Shown here: one piece after another, positions 19,056-27,543 of the stretch
Numbering within the stretch: the stretch's first letter is position 1
How the letters are laid out: every line of letters begins with the position of its first letter
Source of the DNA: Bog-159 sp963709155
GTDB lineage: Bacteria > Acidobacteriota > Terriglobia > Bryobacterales > Bryobacteraceae
Length of the DNA stretch: 64,000 nt
Assembly (NCBI GenBank): GCA_963709155.1
Contig: CAVPVD010000005.1
Location: 682,001-746,000, forward strand
Direction of reading: 5' to 3'
Notes under the pieces: generated by a model
What the model was told of the DNA's origin: nothing
The model's database searches: none
What the model saw: the letters and a program-made list of their open reading frames with translations, nothing else
Translations under genes and position numbers: made by a program

Positions 19056-20150
19056 ATGCGGCGATCCACACTGGCACTCGGTCTGATGGCGGCCTCTACC
19101 GTGCTGCTCGCGCAGGACGGGGAGAACGTTTTGCTGGTGGTGAACCGCGCCAGCACGCTTTCGCGGCACATCGCCGATTACTATATCCCGAAACGCGGCA
19201 TTCCGCTGAAGAATGTCTGTAAGCTGGACATTCTCTCCGAAAAGGAAGAGATCGACTGGGACACCTACGTGGAGCAAGTCGAGCGGCCCATCGCTCGCTG
19301 TCTCGCCAAGGCCGGCCTGCGCGAGCAGGTGCTCTACATAGTCACCACCATGGGCGTGCCGCTCAAGGTGACCGGAGGCGGCGAGCAGATGGCTTCGGAA
19401 GCCTGTGCGGTGGATTCCGAGCTGACGTTGCTCTACTCGAAAATGAAGGGTAAGCGCTTCGCGCGCGCCGGCATCGTGCCCAACCCGTTCTATCGCCGGC
19501 AGGACGCGCCATTCACTCACGCCAGTTTCCCCATCTACCTGGTCACCCGTCTGGCCGGCTATGATTTCGACGATGTGAAAGGTATGATCGACAAGTCGCT
19601 AGCGGCTCGCAATCAGGGGAAATTCGTGTTCGACCTCAAGTCCGATGACGACTCCGAGGGAAATAATTGGCTGCGCACTGCCGGCCTGGCGTTGCCCAAG
19701 GAGCGCGTCGTCATGGACGAATCGAGCAAGGTGCTCATTGGTGAAAAGGATGTGATCGGCTATGCCGGCTGGGGCTCCAACGATCCCAACCGGCACCAGC
19801 GCAACCTGGGATTTCAATGGCTGCCGGGCGCGCTGGTCAGCGAATATGTATCGACCGATGGGCGCACGTTCGAGCGCCCTCCCGCCAACTGGACCATCGG
19901 CACATGGAAGGAGTCCGGCGGTTGGTTCGACGGCTCGCCGCAAACGCTTACCGCCGACTACATCCACGAGGGGGCCACCGGTTCTTCCGGCCAGGTCTAT
20001 GAACCGTTCCTGGAGTTCACGCCGCACCCCGATCAGCTTTTCCCGGCTTACTTTCACGGCCGCAACCTGGCGGAGAGCTACTATCTCGCGATACCCGGCT
20101 TGAGCTGGCAGAACGTCGTGGTGGGAGATCCACTTTGTAAGTTGCAGTAA
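19056..20150 (+). CDS. TIGR03790 family secreted protein
   Basis: This 364-aa protein matches the TIGR03790 family by its opening (ENVLLVVNRASTLSRHIADYY, about residues 23-43, preceded by a signal peptide). It also has QVLYIVTTMGVPLK (about 85-98), YVSTDGRTFERP and the C-terminal WQNVVVGDPLCKLQ. The family is sporadic in Acidobacteria, Planctomycetes and a few other groups and has no assigned function. The start at 19056 is chosen because MRRSTLALGLMAASTVLLA is a signal peptide; the open frame upstream is antisense to the GH3 gene. It is divergent from GH3 and convergent with the M23 peptidase, 10 nt away. Confidence 0.85.
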   Translation: MRRSTLALGLMAASTVLLAQDGENVLLVVNRASTLSRHIADYYIPKRGIPLKNVCKLDILSEKEEIDWDTYVEQVERPIARCLAKAGLREQVLYIVTTMGVPLKVTGGGEQMASEACAVDSELTLLYSKMKGKRFARAGIVPNPFYRRQDAPFTHASFPIYLVTRLAGYDFDDVKGMIDKSLAARNQGKFVFDLKSDDDSEGNNWLRTAGLALPKERVVMDESSKVLIGEKDVIGYAGWGSNDPNRHQRNLGFQWLPGALVSEYVSTDGRTFERPPANWTIGTWKESGGWFDGSPQTLTADYIHEGATGSSGQVYEPFLEFTPHPDQLFPAYFHGRNLAESYYLAIPGLSWQNVVVGDPLCKLQ

Positions 20151-20160
20151 GGTCGCCGGC

Positions 20161-20814
20161 TTAACCTGCCTGGCGCATTGTCAGAAATGGGTACGGATCG
20201 ATGGGTGTTCCTTCCCACCAGTGCTGTTCCGGGCCTAGTTTGAAAATCGTGAAATGCAAGTGTGGGGCGGCTGGTGACGCGTCGCCCGAACTGCCGACAT
20301 ATCCCAATACATCGCCTTTCCGCAGCAGTACACCCTCCTTCAAGTTCGGCGCGTATTTGTCCAGGTGGGCGTAGTAGTAGCAGTAAGTTCGCGTATCGTC
20401 GAATTGGTAAACCGTTAAGCCACCGGGCTTGCTGAGGAAAAGCTTCGCAACGTTGCCTTCGTCCACGGCCAACACCGGCGTACCCCGTGGAGCCATGATA
20501 TCGATAGCTTCGTGCCGGTGGCCGCCGCGCATCTCGTTGAAATCGTCCCGCAGTTCTTCCGCGCTGACGCCTTGGACGGGAATGATCAGCTTACGGTCGT
20601 TCAACACACTATCGGCTGGGTTCCCGGCACCCGGATTCGGCATTTCCGCCGGCGCCGGCGGCAATGGCGCAGCCTTCAACACCGGTGGTGGACTTCCCGG
20701 CAATGTAGAAGCTTTGACCGTCCGCAGTTTTCCGCTCTGCCACAGGAGCAGTGCCAAAAATACCAACCCGCAGGCAAAACCGGCAAAGAACGTGGCGATC
20801 AGGCGCAGGCGCAT
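20161..20814 (-). CDS. M23 family metallopeptidase
   Basis: This 217-aa periplasmic peptidase has one N-terminal membrane anchor (about residues 6-26). A Pro-rich linker leads to a lysostaphin-like catalytic domain with GHRHEAIDIMAPRGTPV (about 95-111, first Zn ligands His and Asp) and HLHF (about 184-187, second His motif). It probably cleaves peptide cross-links of peptidoglycan. It begins 3 nt after the stop of the L,D-transpeptidase gene, so a cell-wall remodelling role within that operon is likely. The signature Zn ligands appear intact. Confidence 0.9.
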   Translation of the reverse strand: MRLRLIATFFAGFACGLVFLALLLWQSGKLRTVKASTLPGSPPPVLKAAPLPPAPAEMPNPGAGNPADSVLNDRKLIIPVQGVSAEELRDDFNEMRGGHRHEAIDIMAPRGTPVLAVDEGNVAKLFLSKPGGLTVYQFDDTRTYCYYYAHLDKYAPNLKEGVLLRKGDVLGYVGSSGDASPAAPHLHFTIFKLGPEQHWWEGTPIDPYPFLTMRQAG

Positions 20815-20817
20815 CGC

Positions 20818-21810
20818 TTACTCCGTCAGGACGGCGGGTGTTCCCGGTTTGACCATGGACGCCAACTCGGACGCATCCCAATTCGTCAAGCGGATGCAAC
20901 CGTGCGACTCCGCGTGCCCGATTTCACCCGGCGCCGGCGTGCCGTGGATGCCGTAATGTTCTTTGGACAAGTCGATCCACACGACGCCCACCGGATTCCG
21001 CGGACCAGGCTTGATCTCGGCCTTCTGGTCGGCGGGGTTGGCGTTCCAGAACAGATTCGGGTTGTAGTGAAAAACCGGGTTATGTGCGACGCCTTTGATT
21101 TTCCAATCCCCGATGGGGAGCGGATCGTGCTCGCTCCCAATCGTGGCAACGTAATACGAGAGAATCTTTCCATCGGCATCGAGGGCAGAAACCGAACTGT
21201 CCGATTTGGAGACCATGACCGACGCCGCCTGGCCCGGGGGCATGGTGATTACGTTCGGAACCAGGATGGACTCGCCTTCCCGATCGAACCCGCTATCCGG
21301 ATTGAGGGCCTTTAGTAAGCTAGGGCTGGCGTGAAACCTCTCGGCTAACTCTTCCAATGGCGATTCGTATCCCAGATAGGGCAACTTAGCTTGCTCCATA
21401 AGATCCGCCGGCAATTTGACAAACGGGCCTTTCAGGTCGTCGCCGGTAATCGTGTAGGTAAAGAGGGCGGGCGCCTGGTCCGCATTCAGCAATACCCATA
21501 TCTCCGGCTCCACCTGACCATTCGCTGGCAGATCGTGGGCTCGCTGAAAGGCGCTGACGGTTTTCTCCAGATTGCTGCCATAGCTCCCATCGATTTCGCC
21601 ACACGAAAAATGCGCACGATCCAGCAATATCTGCACCCGCACCACAGACGATCCCCTGGCATTAGGACCGATAGACGGCGATAGATTCGGATCGTCGATG
21701 TCGGCGGCCTCGAAGAGGGGCGCGCGAGCCTTCACGCGCCCCACCTTCCGCACCTGCGCCCCGGCCGGAACCGAAAGCAGTGCCGCCAACAACCACAAAA
21801 GCGGCTTCAT
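20818..21810 (-). CDS. L,D-transpeptidase (YkuD) with peptidoglycan-binding domain
   Basis: This 330-aa enzyme forms 3-3 cross-links or anchors proteins on peptidoglycan. MKPLLWLLAALLSVPAGAQ is the signal peptide and fixes the start at 21810. A PG_binding_1-like domain (about residues 55-115, AHFSCGEIDGSYGSNLEKTV) is followed by a LysM-like segment and the YkuD catalytic domain. The active site has HGTPAPGEIGHAESHGCIRL near residues 285-305, including the catalytic His and Cys. It lies 2 nt after the 49-aa membrane protein gene and 3 nt before the M23 peptidase gene, forming a three-gene envelope operon. Confidence 0.92.
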   Translation of the reverse strand: MKPLLWLLAALLSVPAGAQVRKVGRVKARAPLFEAADIDDPNLSPSIGPNARGSSVVRVQILLDRAHFSCGEIDGSYGSNLEKTVSAFQRAHDLPANGQVEPEIWVLLNADQAPALFTYTITGDDLKGPFVKLPADLMEQAKLPYLGYESPLEELAERFHASPSLLKALNPDSGFDREGESILVPNVITMPPGQAASVMVSKSDSSVSALDADGKILSYYVATIGSEHDPLPIGDWKIKGVAHNPVFHYNPNLFWNANPADQKAEIKPGPRNPVGVVWIDLSKEHYGIHGTPAPGEIGHAESHGCIRLTNWDASELASMVKPGTPAVLTE

Positions 21811-21812
21811 CC

Positions 21813-21962
21813 TTAAACCGTACGCGTGCCGCGCACGAGATGCAGGACCAGGGAAATCACCGCCACAACCAACAGCAAGTGGATCAGGCCACCGGCCACA
21901 TGGAATGCCAGAAAGCCCATAGCCCACAGCACAAGAAGCACAAAGAAAAGGATCAGAAACAT
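21813..21962 (-). CDS. Small lmo0937-family membrane protein
   Basis: This 49-aa protein, MFLILFFVLLVLWAMGF followed by FHVAGGLIHLLLVVAVI, matches the small lmo0937-family membrane proteins (DUF5670). These have two short hydrophobic helices with a conserved H-x-x-G-G-L-I-H centre. A strong Shine-Dalgarno sequence (GGAGGAGAG) lies 5 nt before the ATG. The function is unknown; relatives are often general-stress or envelope-stress genes. It is the first gene of the operon with the L,D-transpeptidase and M23 peptidase, which supports an envelope-related role by context. Confidence 0.85.
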   Translation of the reverse strand: MFLILFFVLLVLWAMGFLAFHVAGGLIHLLLVVAVISLVLHLVRGTRTV

Positions 21963-22041
21963 ATCGAACTCTCCTCCACAAGCTCGTAGAGCAGTTTAGG
22001 TGCCAAGGACTACGGGGTACTGATTCACACTTGGAGCCGAT

Positions 22042-22056
22042 GGCACGCGGCGTGCC
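22042..22056. promoter_or_regulatory. Short perfect inverted repeat upstream of the PBP gene
   Basis: GGCACG-CGG-CGTGCC is a perfect 6-bp stem with a 3-nt centre. It lies in the 123-bp gap between the divergent envelope operon (starting 21962) and the PBP gene (starting 22086). It could be an operator or an mRNA hairpin. Nothing beyond symmetry supports a specific role. Confidence 0.3.
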
Positions 22057-22085
22057 GTTCAAATGGAATGCAGGAGGTGCGATCC

Positions 22086-24494
22086 GTGTCCGACGATACC
22101 GGTTTACCAAACGCCGGGATTATTTCAGAGCCGAAACCGGGGCCCGAGAATAAGCCCCCGCCGAAGCAGCCGGCTTGGTATAACACCCGGGCGGCGAGGA
22201 TTTTATACATTGTCTGCGCCATTCTTGTCGTCTTCATTATTGGTTACTACATTAAGTTCGCCCGGATGACCGATCAGAAGCTGCGAAACGGGGTATTCGC
22301 TGGAACGTTGAACATCTTTGCCGGCCCGCACTTGATTTCCGTAGGGGACCGCCTGTCGCTGCCCGCCTCCATTGCCTATCTTCAGGAAAACGGTTATAGC
22401 AATTCGCGAAGCAACCCCGTGGGCTGGTTTGAAATACGTTCGGACGCCCTGGCGATCTTCCCCGGCCGCGAAGCCGACTCGGAGCAGGAACCCGCGGCGA
22501 TCTATTTTTCCGCCGGTAAAGTGGCGCGCATTATCTCGCTCGACGACAACACGGCTCGCCAGCAATACGAGTTTCCACCGCATCTGATCACCAACTTGGC
22601 GGACCGCAGCCGCGAGAAGCGCCGGCTGGTCAGATTCTCAGAAATCCCTCCGGCGCTGGTGAACGCCGTCGTGTCCGTTGAAGATAAGCATTTCTTCTCG
22701 CACGGTGGATTCGACCTGTTCCGCATTCTAAAGGCTGCTTACGTGGATGTCAGGGACGGGCGCAAAGAGCAGGGAGCATCCACGCTGAGCATGCAGCTCG
22801 CGCGTGGCCTGTGGCTGGCGCCGGATAAGAACTGGAAGCGCAAAGCCGAAGAACTGTTCATCACCATGCACCTTGAGCATACGCTGACCAAGCGGCAGAT
22901 CTTCGAATACTACGCCAATCAGGTCTATCTGGGCCGGCGCGGCACATTCAGTATCAACGGCTTCGGTGAAGCCGCCCGCGCATACTTCGCGAAAGATATC
23001 TCTCAGTTGAACCTGCCAGAGGCGGCCTTGTTGGCCGGTATGGTGCAGCGGCCCAGCTACTACAATCCATTCCGCAATCCGGATCGCGCCAAAGATCGTC
23101 GCAACCTCGTTTTACGCCTGATGTATGAAAACGGCGTCCTCACGGCCGAGGAATGCCGGGCGGCTGCCGCTTCGCCCATACAGGTGCAGCCGGGAGATAT
23201 GGAATCGGTAAGTTCGCAATACTTCCTGGATCTGGTGAACGACGAACTGCAGAGCCGGCTCGGAGAGCACGATCCGCAGAGCGATTACGTTTACACCACG
23301 CTCGATATGGACCTGCAGCGCGCGGCCGTGGAAGCCGTACGGATCGGGATGCAGAATGTGGATGAACAACTCCGCAAGCGCAAACGTCATGATCCGATTC
23401 CGCCCGGCCAGCCGCAGGTAGCCTTGATTGCGCTCGATCCGCACACGGGCGAGATCAAAGCGCTGGTTGGGGGACGCGATTATGGATCGAGCCAGTTGAA
23501 CCATGTGACAGCCGAGCGTCAGCCCGGCTCCACGTTCAAGCCTTTCGTATACGCCGCCGCGCTGGATACCGCGATCAAAGGCGGCGCGACGATACTGACT
23601 CCGGCCACAACAGTGGTCGATCAACCGACAACCTTCCTGTTCGATAACCGGCCCTATCAGCCCGGCAACTTTGAACAGGATTTCATGGGAACCGTTACGC
23701 TGCGCCAGGCGCTGGCGCATTCCTTGAACGTGGCCACCGTGAAAGTAGCGCAGATGACGGGCTACGGCGCGGTGGTCGACATGGCGCAGCGCGCCGGACT
23801 GAACGGCAATATTCAGCCTACGCCGGCCGTCGCACTGGGAGCTTACGACGCTACGCCGCTCGAAATCGCGGGCGCCTATACGATATTCGCCAACGACGGG
23901 ATGTTCGTGAAGCCCGCCATGCTGGCGATGGTGCGGTCGCGGGACGGGCAGGTCTTGTACCGGCATTCGCCGGAGTCGCGCCCCGCCCTGGATCCCCGTG
24001 TCGCCTACCTGATGGTCAACATGCTGGAAGAAGTAATGCGCAGTGGTACGGGAGCGGGCGCGCGAAGCCGTGGGTTCAGGGTCCCCGCAGCCGGCAAGAC
24101 CGGCACATTGCGCGACGGATGGTTTGCGGGATTCACCTCCCAATTATTGTGCGTGGTTTGGGTGGGATTCGACGATGCCCGTCAATTGAATCTGGAAGGA
24201 GCCAAATCGGCGCTGCCCATATGGACGGAGTTCATGAAGCGCGCGCTCGAATACCGCCCGTACCGCGATGCGAAGGAGTTTCCAGTCCCTTCGGGAGTAG
24301 TCAGCGTGAATCTCTGTGCGGACTCCAGGCAGTTGGCCACACCGCAATGCCCGTCCACCTATCAGGAGTATTTTGTGGATGGGACCCAGCCCGTGGTCGA
24401 GTGCCAGATCCACTCACCGTCCCAGGCCGGAACGGATACCACTGACTCGGCGGACCGTAGCGCGCAGCCTGTTCAGGAATTGCCGCCCCAGTGA
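22086..24494 (+). CDS. Class A penicillin-binding protein (PBP1-type transglycosylase/transpeptidase)
   Basis: This 802-aa protein polymerises glycan strands and cross-links peptides. The start is a GTG at 22086: a textbook Shine-Dalgarno AGGAGGT at 22072-22078 sits 7 nt before it, while the ATG six codons upstream lies ahead of that site. After a cytoplasmic tail there is one TM helix (about residues 39-57). A UB2H-like region (about 75-165) precedes the GT51 domain (SVEDKHFFSHGG near 196, QGASTLSMQLARG). The transpeptidase domain has SxxK in PGSTFKPF (about 480), SLN, and KTGT (about 670). It is divergent from the L,D-transpeptidase operon, so cell-wall synthesis genes cluster here. Confidence 0.93.
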   Translation: MSDDTGLPNAGIISEPKPGPENKPPPKQPAWYNTRAARILYIVCAILVVFIIGYYIKFARMTDQKLRNGVFAGTLNIFAGPHLISVGDRLSLPASIAYLQENGYSNSRSNPVGWFEIRSDALAIFPGREADSEQEPAAIYFSAGKVARIISLDDNTARQQYEFPPHLITNLADRSREKRRLVRFSEIPPALVNAVVSVEDKHFFSHGGFDLFRILKAAYVDVRDGRKEQGASTLSMQLARGLWLAPDKNWKRKAEELFITMHLEHTLTKRQIFEYYANQVYLGRRGTFSINGFGEAARAYFAKDISQLNLPEAALLAGMVQRPSYYNPFRNPDRAKDRRNLVLRLMYENGVLTAEECRAAAASPIQVQPGDMESVSSQYFLDLVNDELQSRLGEHDPQSDYVYTTLDMDLQRAAVEAVRIGMQNVDEQLRKRKRHDPIPPGQPQVALIALDPHTGEIKALVGGRDYGSSQLNHVTAERQPGSTFKPFVYAAALDTAIKGGATILTPATTVVDQPTTFLFDNRPYQPGNFEQDFMGTVTLRQALAHSLNVATVKVAQMTGYGAVVDMAQRAGLNGNIQPTPAVALGAYDATPLEIAGAYTIFANDGMFVKPAMLAMVRSRDGQVLYRHSPESRPALDPRVAYLMVNMLEEVMRSGTGAGARSRGFRVPAAGKTGTLRDGWFAGFTSQLLCVVWVGFDDARQLNLEGAKSALPIWTEFMKRALEYRPYRDAKEFPVPSGVVSVNLCADSRQLATPQCPSTYQEYFVDGTQPVVECQIHSPSQAGTDTTDSADRSAQPVQELPPQ

Positions 24495-24522
24495 GCCGAA
24501 ATTCGGGCGGGCGCGGCGAGGT

Positions 24523-24528
24523 TATACT
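24523..24528 (+). promoter_or_regulatory. Candidate -10 element (TATACT) of a near-leaderless promoter
   Basis: TATACT begins 16 nt before the ATG of the SDR gene at 24539. The expected transcription start is about 4 nt before the start codon. No standard -35 box is visible. Confidence 0.5.
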
Positions 24529-24538
24529 ACATGAAGTC

Positions 24539-25315
24539 ATGCCGTCGCTCAAAGAATTGTTCGATCTGTCGGGCCGTGTGGCCCTGGTAACCGGAGGCTC
24601 CCGCGGGCTCGGCGAGGAGATCGCCGAAGGTCTAGGAGAAGCGGGCGCTTCCCTGATGCTTTTGGCGCGCCGCGAGCAATGGCTCGGCCCTACAGTGGAG
24701 GCCATGAAGCAGCGCGGATTCCACTGTCAAGGCGCGCTTTGCGATGTCTCGAAACCCGCCGAGATCGAGGCCGTCGTGAAACAGACTCTGGCGGCGTACG
24801 GCCAGATCGATATCCTGGTGAACAATGCCGGAGTCACCTGGGGCGCTCCCGCCGAAGACATGCCGCTCGATAAGTGGCAGCAAGTGCTCGAGGTGAACCT
24901 CACGGGAGCGTTCCTCTTCGCGCAAGCTTGCGGACGCGAAATGATCCGGCGCAAGTACGGTCGCATCGTGAATGTGGCCTCGATCGCCGGTTTGAAGAGT
25001 TCCATGCCGAAAGGAATTCACTACGCCGGATACGCCTCCTCCAAAGCCGGCCTGCTGGGCCTGACGCGCGAACTGGCCGCGCAATGGGCGCCGCACAACA
25101 TCCGCGTGAATGCCATCGCGCCGGGCTTCTTTCCGTCGCGCATGACCGAGAAAGTGCTGGAAGCCGCCGGCCCTTACATCGAATCCGGAATCCCAATGGC
25201 GCGCGTGGGGCGTGCCGGCGAGTTGAAGGGCGTCGCCGTATTCCTGGCCGGCCCAGCCTCGGATTACATTACCGGACAGACAATCGTTGTGGATGGCGGC
25301 GCTACGATCGTCTGA
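24539..25315 (+). CDS. SDR family NAD(P)-dependent oxidoreductase
   Basis: This 258-aa classical short-chain dehydrogenase has the cofactor motif TGGSRGLG (residues 18-25), NNAG (about 98) and the active-site Ser plus YASSK (Tyr near 165, Lys four residues later). It ends in a typical GQTIVVDGGATIV. Its layout resembles gluconate 5-dehydrogenase and other sugar-alcohol or acyl-carrier oxidoreductases, but the substrate cannot be set. The start at 24539 is preferred over the upstream in-frame start at 24491, because MPSLKELFDLSGRVALVTGG matches the usual SDR N terminus and a -10-like element precedes it. Confidence 0.88.
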   Translation: MPSLKELFDLSGRVALVTGGSRGLGEEIAEGLGEAGASLMLLARREQWLGPTVEAMKQRGFHCQGALCDVSKPAEIEAVVKQTLAAYGQIDILVNNAGVTWGAPAEDMPLDKWQQVLEVNLTGAFLFAQACGREMIRRKYGRIVNVASIAGLKSSMPKGIHYAGYASSKAGLLGLTRELAAQWAPHNIRVNAIAPGFFPSRMTEKVLEAAGPYIESGIPMARVGRAGELKGVAVFLAGPASDYITGQTIVVDGGATIV

Positions 25316-25464
25316 CGGCGGCGTCGCGTTCGCCGGTGAAACTCAAGCGCGCATCCAACCGCCCTGCTTCCACCGTATGAATAGGTGTGTGTGCCAGCAG
25401 CATGATTTTCGCGCCCGAATCCTGTATCTTTAGGAATAGTGCGCCCAATCGCATCCCAAAGCTA

Positions 25465-26046
25465 ATGCTGCCCCTGTTGCTGGCGATCGAATTCGGAGAG
25501 AACGACGCGGACCTGGTCCGCCGTTTGCAGCGCCGCGATCCGCGCGCCATGGCGGAGCTCTATGACCGCTATGGACGGTTGGTCTACGCTCTGATCCTGC
25601 GCGTAGTGCGGGATGGGGGCATCGCCGAGGATCTGGTCCAGGAAACCTTCCTGCGCGTTTGGAATCGCGTCCAGGGATTCGACGCCGAGCGGGGCGGGCT
25701 GGGTGCGTGGCTGCTGGCCGTGGCGCGCAATCGGGCGATCGACTATCTGCGCTCGGCGGCGGGCCGCATGCGCAACGCCGTGGAAGTCCCCGAAACGGAT
25801 CATCCGGCGATGTTTGCCGACATGGAAAAGGAGCTGTTCAATTCCGATCGGGTGCGGCGGGTGCGGACCGCGCTCGAAAAGCTCTCGGCGAACCAGCGTG
25901 CCGTTATCGAACTGGCCTACTTCGAGGGCCTGTCGCAGGCGGAGATGGCCGAACGCATGAAGCAGCCGCTGGGCACCGTGAAGACCTGGGTGCGCACGGC
26001 ATTGAAGAGTCTGCGCGATGAACTCGGAACGGCGGTGATCGCATGA
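25465..26046 (+). CDS. ECF-type RNA polymerase sigma factor
   Basis: This 193-aa sigma-70 family factor has region 2 (RDPRAMAELYDRYGRLVYAL, about 22-41, then AEDLVQETFLRVW) and region 4 (SANQRAVIELAYFEGLSQAE, about 135-154, then TVKTWVRTALKSLR). No other domains are present, as expected for the extracytoplasmic-function group. The start at 25465 (MLPLLLAIEFGEND) is chosen because the longer frame adds 26 residues with no sigma signal. Its stop overlaps the start of the anti-sigma gene by 4 nt, so the pair is coexpressed. The regulated promoters are unknown. Confidence 0.9.
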   Translation: MLPLLLAIEFGENDADLVRRLQRRDPRAMAELYDRYGRLVYALILRVVRDGGIAEDLVQETFLRVWNRVQGFDAERGGLGAWLLAVARNRAIDYLRSAAGRMRNAVEVPETDHPAMFADMEKELFNSDRVRRVRTALEKLSANQRAVIELAYFEGLSQAEMAERMKQPLGTVKTWVRTALKSLRDELGTAVIA

Positions 26047-26801
26047 ATTGCGACGAACTGCGCGACGATTACGAGCTATACGCGCTGGGGATCGCGGAGG
26101 ATCCCGAAGCCGGCGAAATCCGCGCGCACCTGGAACGCAACTGCCCCATCTGCGTGCCGGGCGTCCGCACCGCGCGGCAGTTGACGAGCCTGCTCGGCGC
26201 GAGTGCGCTGGTGGTTGAGCCCCCAGCCCGGTTGCGGAAGCGGGTGCTGGCCCTCGCCGGAGGCCAGAAGGCTTCACTTTGGAACTGGTCGCCGGTATGG
26301 GCCGCGGTAGCCGCCGGCGCGTTGATCGCCGCCGTGATCTTTAACGTTCGCGGCCAGCGTGCGTCCGCGGAATTGCAGCAGGCTGCCGCACAATTGCAAC
26401 AATTGCAAGCGGAATCGGCGAACCAGACTCGCGAACTGGCGCGGTTGAACGAGGCGTTCGCGATCCTGAACCAGCCGGACGCGAAACAGGTCGTGTTTGG
26501 GGGCGCCGCTCCCCAGCCGCCCCGCGGACGAGTTTTCCTCGATCCCAAACGCGGCGTGCTGCTGCTGGCCTCCAACCTGCCGCCCGCGCCCGCGGGCAAG
26601 ATCTACGAGATGTGGGTGATTCCGAAGGGTGGCGCGCCCGTGCCCGCGGGGCTCTTCCAGTCCTCCGCGGACGGCACAGCCCTGCATGTGCTGCCGGGTC
26701 CGGTGAACCTGGCCGGCACCGCTGCCGTAGCGGTTACGGTGGAAGTGGCCGCCGGCGCGACGGTTCCCAATCTGCCGCCGGTCTTCGCGGCCGCGCTATA
26801 G
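26043..26801 (+). CDS. Membrane anti-sigma factor, RskA-like
   Basis: This 252-aa protein would hold the neighbouring ECF sigma factor inactive. The cytoplasmic N terminus has a zinc-finger-like pattern, His29-x4-Cys34-x2-Cys37, close to but not identical with the usual H-x3-C-x2-C. One membrane helix lies at about residues 80-98. A coiled-coil segment rich in Gln/Ala/Leu follows (about 100-135). The extracytoplasmic domain (about 140-250, GRVFLDPKRGVLLLASNLPP then YEMWVIPKGG) matches the RskA C-terminal domain. Release of the sigma factor by proteolysis or a redox change is the usual mode and is inferred here. Confidence 0.88.
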   Translation: MNCDELRDDYELYALGIAEDPEAGEIRAHLERNCPICVPGVRTARQLTSLLGASALVVEPPARLRKRVLALAGGQKASLWNWSPVWAAVAAGALIAAVIFNVRGQRASAELQQAAAQLQQLQAESANQTRELARLNEAFAILNQPDAKQVVFGGAAPQPPRGRVFLDPKRGVLLLASNLPPAPAGKIYEMWVIPKGGAPVPAGLFQSSADGTALHVLPGPVNLAGTAAVAVTVEVAAGATVPNLPPVFAAAL

Positions 26802-26849
26802 CGCCCGCGGCAGGGACGGTCGGGACCCATCCGAACCCCGTCCGTCAAT

Positions 26850-26855
26850 TAGAAT
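26850..26855 (+). promoter_or_regulatory. Candidate -10 element (TAGAAT) of a leaderless promoter
   Basis: TAGAAT begins 14 nt before the ABC ATPase ATG at 26864, the same spacing as for the DUF763, GH30, ybgC-like and M24 peptidase genes. It suggests the ATPase has its own promoter separate from the sigma/anti-sigma unit. Confidence 0.55.
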
Positions 26856-26863
26856 GGAATCAC

Positions 26864-27538
26864 ATGATCAGAACCGCGAATCTGGACAAATTCTACGAAG
26901 CGGGCTACGGCCGTACCTACGTCCTGCGGCGTATCGAAGTGGATATCAAGGAAGGCGAGTTTGTGACCATCATGGGTCCCTCGGGCGCCGGGAAATCCAC
27001 GCTGCTCAGCATCATCGGCATGTTGGACGGCGCCTGGACCGGCGAATTCTATTTCGTGGACCATGCTGTTCACAAGATGAAACCCAAGGACCGGGTGGAG
27101 CTGAACAAGAAGTACATCGGCTTCGTGTTCCAGAGCTATCACCTGATCGACAACCTGACGGTTTACGAGAACCTGGACATCCCGCTGTCCTACCGGAATA
27201 TCAAATCGTCGGAGCGCGCCAGCCTGGTATGCGATGCGCTGGACCGGTTCCACATCGTGGGCAAGCGCGACTTGTACCCCAACCAACTCTCCGGCGGCCA
27301 GCAGCAGCTTGTGGCCGTGGCGCGCGCGGTGATTGCCAGCCCGAAGCTGATCCTGGCGGATGAGCCGACGGGCAACCTGCACTCCAGCCAGGGCAAGGAG
27401 ATCATGGAGCTGTTCAAGAAACTGAACGAAGAGGGTACCACGATCATCCAGGTGACGCACTCGGAAGCCAATGCCGAATACGGGAACCGGATTATCAATC
27501 TGGCGGATGGCTGGGTGGTGAAGCCGGCGGCCGGGTAG
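26864..27538 (+). CDS. ABC transporter ATP-binding protein, LolD/MacB type
   Basis: This 224-aa ATPase has Walker A GPSGAGKST (residues 38-46), a Q-loop (FVFQSYHL), the signature LSGGQQQ (about 144), Walker B LILADEPTGN and the H-loop THSEAN. Its length and its motifs place it with LolD, MacB and FtsE-type ATPases that work with MacB-like permeases. No permease gene is adjacent: the anti-sigma gene lies before it and a convergent gene after it. It is therefore an orphan ATPase whose membrane partner must be encoded elsewhere. The start at 26864 is preferred, since the long upstream extension overlaps the anti-sigma gene. Confidence 0.88.
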   Translation: MIRTANLDKFYEAGYGRTYVLRRIEVDIKEGEFVTIMGPSGAGKSTLLSIIGMLDGAWTGEFYFVDHAVHKMKPKDRVELNKKYIGFVFQSYHLIDNLTVYENLDIPLSYRNIKSSERASLVCDALDRFHIVGKRDLYPNQLSGGQQQLVAVARAVIASPKLILADEPTGNLHSSQGKEIMELFKKLNEEGTTIIQVTHSEANAEYGNRIINLADGWVVKPAAG

Positions 27539-27543
27539 CGGGA

